Source: an uncultured Clostridia bacterium
GTDB taxonomy: Bacteria > Bacillota > Clostridia > TANB77 > CAG-508
Length of the DNA stretch: 10,918 bases
Reading direction: 5' to 3'
NCBI GenBank assembly: GCA_944386315.1
Contig: CALXAS010000044.1
Span: forward strand, 1-10,918
Made by a program: the position numbers and the translations under genes. Below, piece after piece: positions 1 to 5,998 of this stretch. Numbering within the stretch: the stretch's first letter is position 1; each line of letters starts with the position of its first letter. The notes under the pieces are model-generated. The model searched no databases and was not told where the DNA came from. It worked only from the letters and a program-made list of their open reading frames with translations.

Positions 1-31
1 ATATTCCTAAAATTAATGTTTTCTTTTTCAT
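1..31 (-). CDS. Start of a divergent minus-strand gene, cut by the window edge
   Basis: On the minus strand an ATG at 31-29 opens a frame reading MKKKTLILGI up to the window edge. A purine-rich AAAAAGGA (plus-strand 41-48) sits 9 nt before this ATG, which is good ribosome binding site spacing and is the main reason for calling a gene. The lysine-rich start followed by hydrophobic residues would suit a signal peptide or membrane anchor, but ten codons are too few to name a family. An alternative ATG at 41-39 in another frame has no spaced ribosome binding site. The gene would be divergent from the patatin gene at 219, with about 190 nt between the two starts for both promoters. Confidence 0.45.
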   Translation of the reverse strand, partial: MKKKTLILGI

Positions 32-218
32 AATTTTTCATCCTTTTTCATCATTTTTTTCTTTTTATTATGCGTATAAATAAGAAAATATATGTTAGAA
101 AAAAATGTAAAAAACAGTTGCATTATTTTGGAAATTGTATTAAGGTATAAATACAGAAAAAATGGTTTAACGAATGGAATTAGAATAGGTTGTAGAGGAA
201 AGAAAGGAAGAATCAATC

Positions 219-1068
219 ATGAAAACAGCATTGGTACTAGAAGGTGGAGCTTTAAGAGGTGTCTATACGGCAGGAGTGTTAGATGTTTTAATGGAAAAGA
301 ATATTCAAGTAGATAATGTCATTGGAGTGTCAGCCGGAGCATTAAATGGCATGAACTATATTTCCCATCAAATTCGGAAGGTCAGCTAGTATTAATATAG
401 AATATTGTAGAGATCCACAATATATAGGATATAAAGCTGTATTGAAAAATAAAGGTGTCATTGGTTTTGATTATTTATTTGGAGAAATTTCTCAAAAGAA
501 AAAGCCATTTGATTATGAAGCCTTTTATAAAAGTCCTATTCGCTTTACAGCAGTAGTAACCAATTGTCAAACAGGAGAAACAGAATATATAGAAAAAGAA
601 GCAAAAGATCATATATTTGCAGCAGTGCAAGCTTCTTCTAGTATGCCACTTTTTTCGCAAATGGTTACTATCGGAGAAAGTCAGTATTTAGATGGAGCAG
701 TTAGCAATGCCATACCAGTAAAGTGGGCATTAGAACAAGGTTACGATAAAGTCATAGTAGTGCTAACAAGAGACAAAATGTATCAAAAAAAGCCTGTTTC
801 GAAACAAGTAAAAAAATTATATGCCCATCATTTTAAAGAGTATCCTAAATTAGTAGAAAAATTATATACCATGCCAGAAAGATATAATCAAATAAAGAAA
901 GATATAGAAGCATTAGAAGAACAACAAAAAATCTTTGTTTTTCGACCAGAAAAGGAAGTACATGTAAAAAGATTAGAAAAAGATACACAAAAGTTAAGAG
1001 ATTTATATGAGGAAGGAAAAACGGAAACTTTGCAAAAATGGGAAGATTTAAAAAAATATTTAGCTTAA
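219..1068 (+). pseudogene. Patatin-like phospholipase family protein, frameshifted
   Basis: Patatin-like acyl hydrolases use a Ser-Asp dyad to cleave lipid acyl esters. The ATG at 219 follows AAAGGAAG (203-210) and the first frame begins MKTALVLEGGALRGVYTAG, with the glycine-rich oxyanion-hole motif. The nucleophile elbow GVSAG follows, with Ser38 at 330-332. This frame stops at TAG 387-389 after about 56 codons. Removing one base at about 375 (the C in ATTCGG) restores a continuous frame through GRSASINIEYC, the catalytic DGA motif (Asp codon 691-693) and TAA at 1066-1068. The joined product would be about 282 residues, a normal length for small bacterial patatin-family proteins. The two halves separate the catalytic Ser from the catalytic Asp, so neither could be active alone. 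The downstream half has only a TTG (442) in frame as a possible start and no clear ribosome binding site there. No convincing promoter was seen; a TATAAA lies at 146-151. The break could be a real mutation or a one-base sequencing error. Confidence 0.88.
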
Positions 1069-1121
1069 ATAAAATTTACTAATTTTCCCTGTAAAAATTT
1101 TACTTTTTTCTTACAAAAAGA

Positions 1122-1149
1122 TTGACAAAATTTTCAAGTAAGATATAAT
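1122..1149 (+). promoter_or_regulatory. Sigma-A type promoter for the repeat-protein operon
   Basis: TTGACA at 1122-1127 and TATAAT at 1144-1149 are separated by 16 nt, so both hexamers match consensus. Transcription would begin near 1156, almost on top of the AAAGGGGG ribosome binding site (about 1156-1163). This leaves a 5' leader of only about 14 nt before the ATG at 1170, so there is no room for a leader-based riboswitch. Expression is probably set mainly at initiation. The weak palindrome GTAAAAATTTTAC followed by a T-rich stretch (1091-1110) just upstream may act as a poor terminator for the patatin gene. Confidence 0.88.
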
Positions 1150-1169
1150 GTAAAAAAAGGGGGAAAAAT

Positions 1170-3644
1170 ATGAAAAAAAAGAGAGGATGTTTTTGTTTAT
1201 TATTTATACTTTTATTTGTGGGGGGAATGCATTTTTCATATGCGAGTGGAGACGAAGAGTATGATTTAAGTTTCCAATTAGATGGACAGGAATATAATAT
1301 CAATATAAAAGATTTAGCGGAACAAAATCAGATAAGCTTAGAAGAATATCCATATTATATGATAGGAAAGAATACATATGGAGAGTTATCTATATATTAC
1401 GGTAAAGGTAGAATTACCTGTCGTAAATACAGCAATCCAGAGAAATATAGATTGTATAATAATGATTTAGTATATAGGATAACGATAAAGGAAGATGGGA
1501 CAACAGTACAGCAGGTATGGGACTTATCACAAAGTGCTATTTATATGTATAAAGAAGAAGGATATATAGGAGCGAATCATGATATTTTTTGTGACGGAGA
1601 GAGAATTTTTGTTAGAAACCACGGATATGTGTATGATGTGAGTAAGGAAAGTAAAGAAGAAGACAACGAAGTAGTAAAAATAAAATCAGAGACAAAAGTG
1701 TATGAATATCCAGCGATTAATTACAATGAATTAGTAACATTACCAATAGGAAATGTAGTAAAAAGGATAAAAAAAGCGGTAAATGAAATAAATGGACATA
1801 TATGGGATAAAGTAATATTAAGTGATGGAAGAGAAGGTTATGTATTTTCAGATAGTTTAGAAGTAACAGAAGAATATAGTAATATAGAATTTGAATATAA
1901 GGGAGAAAACTATAATGTATATTTTAGTCCGGAGGATTTAGAAATAAATATAGAAGAATATCCATATTATCTAATAGGAGAAAATACATATGGAGAGTTA
2001 TCTATATATTACAGTAAAAGTAGAATCACAGGTAGTAAACAAAAAAATACAGAAAATTATAGGTTATATAATGCTAGTAATGAAAGTGTATGTAGAGTAA
2101 CAATAGAAAAGAATGGCTTTGTTATAGTACAGTTATGGAATTTTTTAGAAAATGCTACTTATATAAATAAAATGGAAAGATATGTAAAGGTAAACCATGA
2201 TATATTTACTGGAGAAATACCACTATTTATTAGAAATCATGGATATGAGTACGATTTAAATAATGAGAGTGAGGAAGAAGTTGAAGAAATAGTAAAGACA
2301 AAAGTAGAAATAGAAGTATATGAGTATCCAGCAATTAATTACAATGAATTAGTAACATTACCAGTAGGAAATGTAGTAAAAAGGATAAAAAAAGCAGTAA
2401 ATGAAATAAATGGACATATATGGGATAAAGTAATATTAAGTGATGGAAGAGAGGGCTATATGTTTTCTGATAGTTTAGAATTAGTAGAAGGATATAGCAA
2501 TATAGAATTTGAATATAAGGGAGAAAACTATAATGTATATTTTAGTCCGGAGGATTTAGAAATAAATATAGAAGAATATCCATATTATCTAATAGGAGAA
2601 AATACATATGGAGAGTTATCTATATATTATAGTAAAAGTAGAATTATATGCAGTAAACATAGAACGACGGGAAATTATAGATTATATAATAGTAACAATG
2701 AACCAGTACTTAGAGTAGGAGTAAATGAAACAGGAGAAATAACGCAACAGATGTGGGATTTTATAGAAAGAGCTAATTATATGAATAAAGATAAAATTAC
2801 GGGATATATAGGAGCAAATCATGATATTTGTGATGGTGATGCAATAATTTTTAATGCCTGCATCTATGACGAAATAGGAAATATTGGTTACACAACAGGA
2901 GGTAGCTGGGACGATATTAAACCAGATTCTTCGGCTTATGCTATAGCAAAACAAGGAGAAGAAGAATATGATTCTATGCCTATGCTAGAGCGTATTTCGA
3001 TTGAAGGAACTCTAATAACAACTAAAGAAATGTTGTATACTGGATTAATCAGCATTGAAGATATGTATACGAATGCTGCACCAGCAATTATATATTTTTT
3101 AACAAAGGGAGAAGACGGAAAAACAGACTATGAATATGCATATGAAGAAGATATATATACAACAGGTCATAAAATGAGAAAGATTTCATTTCTTACAGCA
3201 ATAAATGAAAGTATGAGTATGAAAGAAAAACTAGTGAATAATATAAAAAGTATAAAGAATATTGCCGAAAAAATATGTATAGATGAAAATACACCTATAA
3301 CATTTTATAATATAGTTGAAGATACTGGAGCAGCAGAAAAAAGAGAGAATAGCACAGAAAAAGAAGTTGATTGGTTCTTAACCTTACATAATTATAGAAT
3401 AAAAATGGAATGTACAGCTATAAGAGTACAAAATAATTATAAATTAAAAATAAAATATGGATTAGTGGATTATTATGATTGGAAAGTATTAGAGAAGAAG
3501 GAATATGAAGAACTATTTAATAATATTGAAGGGGTTATATTAGATGATGTGTCGGGATATTTAGAACTAATGCATAAAGCTGGAGTATCACGTAATTATA
3601 CAAATTATGGAGAAATAACATTTGATATTACATGGAGTAAATAA
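1170..3644 (+). CDS. Secreted multidomain repeat protein with SH3-like modules
   Basis: An 824-residue protein with a classical signal peptide: a KKKR n-region, a hydrophobic core at residues 7-19 and a probable cleavage after SYA (residue 25). A module of about 125 residues occurs three times (about 33-156, 238-361 and 444-568). It is marked by EEYPYYxIGxNTYGELSIYY, YRLYN and, less strictly, GANHDI. Modules 1 and 2 are each followed by a copy of a segment of about 65 residues (about 173-236 and 379-442) with VYEYP, GNVVKRI and WDKVxLSDGREGYVFSDSL, which fits a bacterial SH3 (SH3b) domain. Residues 570-732 are unique. Residues 733-824 form a C-terminal domain with DYYDW, LMHKAG and NYGEITFDITW, similar in pattern to C-terminal regions I associate with secreted polymorphic-toxin-like proteins; that similarity is tentative. 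No LPxTG, transmembrane anchor or catalytic motif was seen. The start is fixed by the GGGGG ribosome binding site (1159-1163) 6 nt before ATG. SH3b domains often bind cell-wall glycans or peptides, so a wall- or surface-associated role is inferred. Confidence 0.87.
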   Translation: MKKKRGCFCLLFILLFVGGMHFSYASGDEEYDLSFQLDGQEYNINIKDLAEQNQISLEEYPYYMIGKNTYGELSIYYGKGRITCRKYSNPEKYRLYNNDLVYRITIKEDGTTVQQVWDLSQSAIYMYKEEGYIGANHDIFCDGERIFVRNHGYVYDVSKESKEEDNEVVKIKSETKVYEYPAINYNELVTLPIGNVVKRIKKAVNEINGHIWDKVILSDGREGYVFSDSLEVTEEYSNIEFEYKGENYNVYFSPEDLEINIEEYPYYLIGENTYGELSIYYSKSRITGSKQKNTENYRLYNASNESVCRVTIEKNGFVIVQLWNFLENATYINKMERYVKVNHDIFTGEIPLFIRNHGYEYDLNNESEEEVEEIVKTKVEIEVYEYPAINYNELVTLPVGNVVKRIKKAVNEINGHIWDKVILSDGREGYMFSDSLELVEGYSNIEFEYKGENYNVYFSPEDLEINIEEYPYYLIGENTYGELSIYYSKSRIICSKHRTTGNYRLYNSNNEPVLRVGVNETGEITQQMWDFIERANYMNKDKITGYIGANHDICDGDAIIFNACIYDEIGNIGYTTGGSWDDIKPDSSAYAIAKQGEEEYDSMPMLERISIEGTLITTKEMLYTGLISIEDMYTNAAPAIIYFLTKGEDGKTDYEYAYEEDIYTTGHKMRKISFLTAINESMSMKEKLVNNIKSIKNIAEKICIDENTPITFYNIVEDTGAAEKRENSTEKEVDWFLTLHNYRIKMECTAIRVQNNYKLKIKYGLVDYYDWKVLEKKEYEELFNNIEGVILDDVSGYLELMHKAGVSRNYTNYGEITFDITWSK
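1698..2026 (+). repeat. Long direct repeat, copy 1 (period 618 bp)
   Basis: This 329-bp segment, covering the SH3-like segment and the first half of the next module, is nearly identical to 2316-2644, exactly 618 bp (206 codons) downstream. In the stretch 1881-2026 I find only one difference from the second copy, the synonymous TAC/TAT near 2011. The 5' part has a few more, mostly third-position, changes. Confidence 0.9.
2316..2644 (+). repeat. Long direct repeat, copy 2 (period 618 bp)
   Basis: Second copy of the 329-bp block at 1698-2026. The reading frame is kept across the 618-bp period. The nucleotide identity is much higher than between the flanking parts of the same modules, for example residues 287-345 against 493-551. 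This indicates recent in-frame duplication or gene conversion. Confidence 0.9.
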
Positions 3645-3673
3645 TAAGAATTATATAGAAGAGGAAAGTGAAG

Positions 3674-4426
3674 ATGCATATGAAAAAAAATAAAACAGCT
3701 CTTATAGTAACTGTAGTGATTATATTGTTGATTACTTTAGTTGCAATATCTTTATTAATAAATAGAAATGAAAATGTAAATATTCCAGTAAGTGGTACAT
3801 CATCTAATCTAGAAACTTCAGTAGTAAATACTTTATTATCAGAAGAAGAAAGATTAGAAGTAGCAGAAGAGATAAAACAAACATTTGAAAATAAAACAGA
3901 TAAAAAAGTGTTGAAAGTAAATGGAGAAGAAATAAGCGAAAAAGAAATAACAATTATTGATTTTCAAAAAAATAATCAATATGTAAATAAAGATGGAGAA
4001 AAAATAAATGCTGTAGATGAAGCAATTAAACAATATGTTATTTTACAGGATGCAGAAAAAAATAATATAACGTTAACAGAAGAACAAGAAAAAGATATAA
4101 AAGCAAGAATAGAAAAATCTATTCAAAATAGTACAAAAGAAGAAAATGAGGCATTACTAGATGCATTTAATATGACACAAGAGGAATTCATTGAATTCTA
4201 TGTAGACAGGACCAAAAAATTAGAAATTATATCAAAATGGAACTATACTATATCTAACAAAATAAATAATGGTGAATTGAAAATAGAGGATGAAGAGTTT
4301 AATAATAAATGTCAGGAATACCAAAAAAGTGAAGAACCTAGTACGAGAGTTAAATTATTATTAGAATTAGTAGAACTGTACAAAAATTATTTAATGGAAC
4401 AAGCAACAGTAGAATTTATAAATTAA
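3674..4426 (+). CDS. Membrane-anchored SurA/PrsA-N-like protein (putative extracytoplasmic chaperone)
   Basis: A 250-residue protein with a short basic N-terminus, one transmembrane helix (about residues 8-29) and a Lys/Glu-rich extracytoplasmic part. Residues 79-92 (VLKVNGEEISEKEI) and the following helix AIKQYVILQDAEKNNITLTEEQ (split as residues 117-128 and 129-138) resemble the N-terminal chaperone domain of SurA/PrsA-type foldases. No parvulin peptidyl-prolyl isomerase domain follows, and no lipobox cysteine is present, so it is smaller than PrsA and held by an uncleaved helix. ATG 3674 is chosen over GTG 3668 and ATG 3680 because GAGGA (3661-3665) lies 8 nt before it. Only 29 nt separate it from the repeat-protein gene and no terminator lies between, so the two are probably cotranscribed and it may assist folding of that secreted protein. 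The fold call is moderate; the partnership is inference. Confidence 0.7.
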   Translation: MHMKKNKTALIVTVVIILLITLVAISLLINRNENVNIPVSGTSSNLETSVVNTLLSEEERLEVAEEIKQTFENKTDKKVLKVNGEEISEKEITIIDFQKNNQYVNKDGEKINAVDEAIKQYVILQDAEKNNITLTEEQEKDIKARIEKSIQNSTKEENEALLDAFNMTQEEFIEFYVDRTKKLEIISKWNYTISNKINNGELKIEDEEFNNKCQEYQKSEEPSTRVKLLLELVELYKNYLMEQATVEFIN

Positions 4427-4434
4427 GTAAAAGG

Positions 4435-4462
4435 GTAGACCAATTTAGCATTATTGGTCTAC
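4435..4462. terminator. Hairpin between convergent genes, overlapping the minus-strand stop codon
   Basis: GTAGACCAAT (4435-4444) pairs perfectly with ATTGGTCTAC (4453-4462) around an 8-nt loop. The 3' arm also encodes the last three codons and starts the stop codon (4453-4451) of the minus-strand membrane protein gene. The T-run is weak on both strands (TTCT on plus, CCCTTTT on minus), so it may work as a modest bidirectional terminator and RNA 3'-end stabiliser. Confidence 0.65.
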
Positions 4463-5152
4463 TTCTACGTAAAAGCTTGCATGGTGATTATCAGATGTAA
4501 TAGTGATAGAATCAAATTCTAATAGTAGTGATTTACGAGAACTATTAAAAATATCTTCATTATAAGATAGAATAACATTAGTAGCATCTTCAGGAATTTT
4601 ATCAGGAAAAGAGGCTAAATCTTCAGGTGTAAAATAATGCATTTTTACAAAGTCGTACCTGTCAGGATTATTAATATCAGAGCTAGGCACAATAAAGAAA
4701 GTAGAAGTTAGACATACAAATTCTACAAAAACTAAACTGAAAAATATAACAAAACCGTGTCCTAAGTTAGTCAAATATTCAGACGTTTTTTTAAAATTTT
4801 TACGGTAGGCTAATAGTAAAAATACAACCCAAAACACCCCTAATAAAAGGATAATACTAGCATTAAAATTTTTAATAATTGTGGAATAATAGCAATATTG
4901 ATATAGAATAATAACACTAAAGCATAAAAAACTGCATAATAAGAAAAAGTAATTTATCATTAATTTAGCAGGACGATGGAATAGTATAATAAACAATACA
5001 AGAATAATAAAAAATGGAATATTTAATATCGTAGAAAATTTTAAGGATATATCAGGTGTATGTTTTAAAAAATCTTGTGCCATAAAAAAGATATTTACAC
5101 ATAACATACCTATTAGCATAATAATAAAAAATGATTTTTTTAATTGTTCCAT
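4451..5152 (-). CDS. Five-helix membrane protein with extracytoplasmic C-terminal domain
   Basis: A 233-residue protein of unrecognised function. Hydrophobic segments at about 7-26, 42-59, 65-84, 98-116 and 131-154 predict five transmembrane helices, with a loop of basic residues (RKNFKK) after helix 4. With a cytoplasmic N-terminus, the polar C-terminal 78 residues would be outside the cell. That tail contains SFPDKIPEDATNVILSYN (residues 181-198), a pattern of the FPxxIPxxAxNVxxxY type that I recognise from hypothetical membrane proteins of Firmicutes, where it appears to be a small extracytoplasmic domain of unknown role. The ATG at 5152 is preceded by AAAGGGGA about 8 nt upstream. It is monocistronic, convergent with the foldase-like gene and divergent from the small peptide gene at 5288. 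Confidence 0.8.
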   Translation of the reverse strand: MEQLKKSFFIIMLIGMLCVNIFFMAQDFLKHTPDISLKFSTILNIPFFIILVLFIILFHRPAKLMINYFFLLCSFLCFSVIILYQYCYYSTIIKNFNASIILLLGVFWVVFLLLAYRKNFKKTSEYLTNLGHGFVIFFSLVFVEFVCLTSTFFIVPSSDINNPDRYDFVKMHYFTPEDLASFPDKIPEDATNVILSYNEDIFNSSRKSLLLEFDSITITSDNHHASFYVEVDQ

Positions 5153-5176
5153 AAAAAATTTCCCCTTTTTTTATGT

Positions 5177-5205
5177 AGTATATCACAAAAAATGCCAAAA
5201 AACAA
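5177..5205 (-). promoter_or_regulatory. Promoter for the membrane protein gene
   Basis: Read on the minus strand, TTGTTT (plus 5205-5200) and TATACT (5182-5177) are 17 nt apart. The predicted start near 5171 gives a leader of about 20 nt that contains the AAAGGGGA ribosome binding site. It lies back to back with the plus-strand promoter at 5219-5246. Confidence 0.7.
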
Positions 5206-5218
5206 CCCAATTTGCCAC

Positions 5219-5246
5219 TTGACAAAACGCAAAAATAAGGTATAAT
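5219..5246 (+). promoter_or_regulatory. Sigma-A type promoter for the 55-residue peptide gene
   Basis: TTGACA (5219-5224) and TATAAT (5241-5246) with a 16-nt spacer, both perfect consensus hexamers. A start near 5253 would give a purine-rich leader of about 35 nt before the ATG at 5288. The -35 boxes of this and the divergent promoter are only 13 nt apart, so a regulator bound between them could affect both. Confidence 0.87.
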
Positions 5247-5287
5247 AGAATATGTAAGAAAAAAGGGAAGAGAGGAATGTAAGGCAT

Positions 5288-5455
5288 ATGGTTGCTAAAT
5301 TATGGAAAAATGTATTATTAGTAATATTGCTACTTGCATGTCTATTTAATATTGTTGTAAAATTTGTACAAAAAACATCGTTAGAATATGAGTTACAATC
5401 CTCAGCAGCATATGTAGAAGCACAAGAAAATGAAAAACAAACAAAGAACTATTGA
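5288..5455 (+). CDS. Small single-pass membrane peptide, 55 residues
   Basis: ATG 5288 to TGA 5453-5455 encodes 55 residues. A basic start (MVAKLWKN) is followed by one hydrophobic helix (about residues 8-25) and a charged Gln/Glu/Lys-rich tail (about 30-55) with helix-forming, possibly coiled-coil, composition. The TM-plus-short-helix layout resembles small divisome or regulatory peptides, but I recognise no family. Support comes from the perfect promoter 41 nt before it and purine-rich ribosome binding sequences: AGAGGA (5271-5276) 11 nt upstream and AAGG (5281-5284) close to the start. A minimal ATG-TAA pair (5277-5282) lies between AGAGGA and the true start and could lower initiation slightly. 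No terminator separates it from rpmE, and the rpmE promoter starts inside its last codons. Probably genuine, function unknown. Confidence 0.75.
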   Translation: MVAKLWKNVLLVILLLACLFNIVVKFVQKTSLEYELQSSAAYVEAQENEKQTKNY

Positions 5456-5480
5456 AAAAAATAGCAATTTGTGTTATGAT
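5452..5480 (+). promoter_or_regulatory. Promoter for rpmE
   Basis: TTGAAA (5452-5457) overlaps the TGA stop of the small peptide gene. TATGAT (5475-5480) follows after 17 nt and is preceded by TGT, giving an extended -10 element. Predicted transcription starts near 5487, leaving a leader of about 39 nt. bL31 genes of Firmicutes can be autoregulated through an RNA leader. The only pairing I see here is the weak GTTTTTAAAAC (5492-5502), so leader control is unproven. Confidence 0.78.
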
Positions 5481-5525
5481 AAAAAACGATAGTTTTTAAA
5501 ACAGAGAGGAAGAGGTGAATACATA

Positions 5526-5726
5526 ATGAAAGCAGGAATACATCCAGAATATAAAGAAGCTGTTATCACATGTGCTTGTGGTAATGTAATGAAAACAAAT
5601 TCCACAAAAGCAGATATGAAAGTAGATATTTGTTCAAAATGTCATCCATACTGGACAGGTAACTTAAAAAGAGAAACAACAGGTGGTAGAGCAGACAAAT
5701 TCAAGAAAAAATATGGAATTCAATAA
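5526..5726 (+). CDS. rpmE: 50S ribosomal protein bL31, zinc-binding form
   Basis: A 66-residue protein matching bL31 over its whole length: MKAGIHPEYKE, a CAC pair (Cys16, Cys18), a CSKCHP pair (Cys36, Cys39), then YWTG and TTGGRADKFKKKYG. The four cysteines are the zinc ligands of the C+ form (RpmE), as opposed to the cysteine-free form used under zinc starvation. bL31 sits on the large subunit and contributes to a bridge to the 30S head. The ATG is supported by GGAAGAGGTGA about 8 nt upstream. The gene has its own promoter and a strong terminator directly after it, and may also receive read-through from the small peptide gene. Confidence 0.97.
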   Translation: MKAGIHPEYKEAVITCACGNVMKTNSTKADMKVDICSKCHPYWTGNLKRETTGGRADKFKKKYGIQ

Positions 5727-5740
5727 GAGTAGAATGGGGG

Positions 5741-5767
5741 GAATAGCAAATAAGCTATTCTTTTTTT
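5741..5767 (+). terminator. Rho-independent terminator of rpmE
   Basis: GAATAGC (5741-5747) pairs with GCTATTC (5754-5760) around a 6-nt loop, followed by seven T (5761-5767). It lies 14 nt after the rpmE stop. The T-run merges into the 5' arm of the palindrome that starts at 5763. Confidence 0.93.
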
Positions 5768-5805
5768 CACATTATAGGAAATTGCATTTCCTATAATGTG
5801 AAAAA
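5763..5805. repeat. Perfect 20-bp palindrome with 3-nt loop
   Basis: The arms 5763-5782 and 5786-5805 are exact reverse complements around the loop TGC. The 5' arm starts with the terminator T-run, and the 3' arm ends in five A. Read on the minus strand, CACATTATAGG ends the structure before a T-run too, so it could terminate transcription in both directions. The stem is longer than an ordinary terminator needs. Confidence 0.92.
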
Positions 5806-5817
5806 TATAGATGCACA

Positions 5818-5840
5818 GAAAAATTGCAAAGCAATTTTTC
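5818..5840. repeat. 10-bp hairpin with AAA loop
   Basis: GAAAAATTGC (5818-5827) and GCAATTTTTC (5831-5840) pair perfectly around AAA. It is the second member of the hairpin cluster between rpmE and miaB and ends next to the CG-rich GCGTCGAC, which stands out in such AT-rich DNA. Confidence 0.88.
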
Positions 5841-5844
5841 GCGT

Positions 5845-5935
5845 CGACAAATCTTATACGCTTCTTGCTAGACCTTAAATTAATATAACAAATATTAAAA
5901 AATAGAGAAAAGGTCTAGCGAAGCTAGATTTGTCA
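5845..5935. repeat. Imperfect terminal inverted repeat, MITE-like or REP-like
   Basis: The outer ends GACAAATCT (from 5845) and AGATTTGTC (to 5934) are reverse complements. Further in, GCTAGACCTT (5867-5876) pairs with AAGGTCTAGC (5910-5919). Within the loop, TTAATAT and ATATTAA form another short stem. The two arms differ by small insertions. The 3' arm can also fold alone as TCTAGC-GAA-GCTAGA. No ORF is present. Its structure fits a small non-autonomous palindromic element; nothing identifies a parent transposon. It ends two bases before the miaB -35 box. Confidence 0.72.
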
Positions 5936-5936
5936 C

Positions 5937-5965
5937 TTGAAAACCATAAAAAAATAAGATATAAT
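5937..5965 (+). promoter_or_regulatory. Promoter for the miaB-mutS operon
   Basis: TTGAAA (5937-5942) and TATAAT (5960-5965) are separated by 17 nt. Predicted start near 5972 gives a leader of about 27 nt with AGAGGA (5985-5990). The adjacent inverted repeat ends at the -35 box, so its presence could affect this promoter. Confidence 0.87.
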
Positions 5966-5998
5966 GGGGAAAATTGAAAAAGAAAGAGGATTAAGACA

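Noticed and set aside
28..216. Minus-strand 62-residue frame rich in Phe/Leu
   Set aside because: Low-complexity frame from AT-rich DNA, no ribosome binding site, and it overlaps the regulatory region between two divergent starts in a different frame from the better-supported start at 31.
360..395. Programmed frameshift in the patatin gene
   Set aside because: No slippery run or stimulatory hairpin is visible at CAAATTCGGAAG, and patatin genes are not known for recoding.
442..1068. Downstream half of the patatin gene as an independent 208-residue gene
   Set aside because: It would start at a TTG without a spaced ribosome binding site, lacks the catalytic serine and oxyanion motif, and reads in frame with the upstream half once a single base is removed.
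2682..2954. Minus-strand 90-residue frame inside the repeat protein
   Set aside because: Antisense shadow of a well-supported gene, with no promoter or ribosome binding site.
1170..3644. Cell-wall hydrolase
   Set aside because: SH3-like segments suggested it, but no NlpC/P60, amidase, glucosaminidase or lysozyme motif could be found in the remaining sequence.
5526..5726. Zinc-independent paralogue of bL31
   Set aside because: All four zinc-binding cysteines are present, so this is the C+ form.
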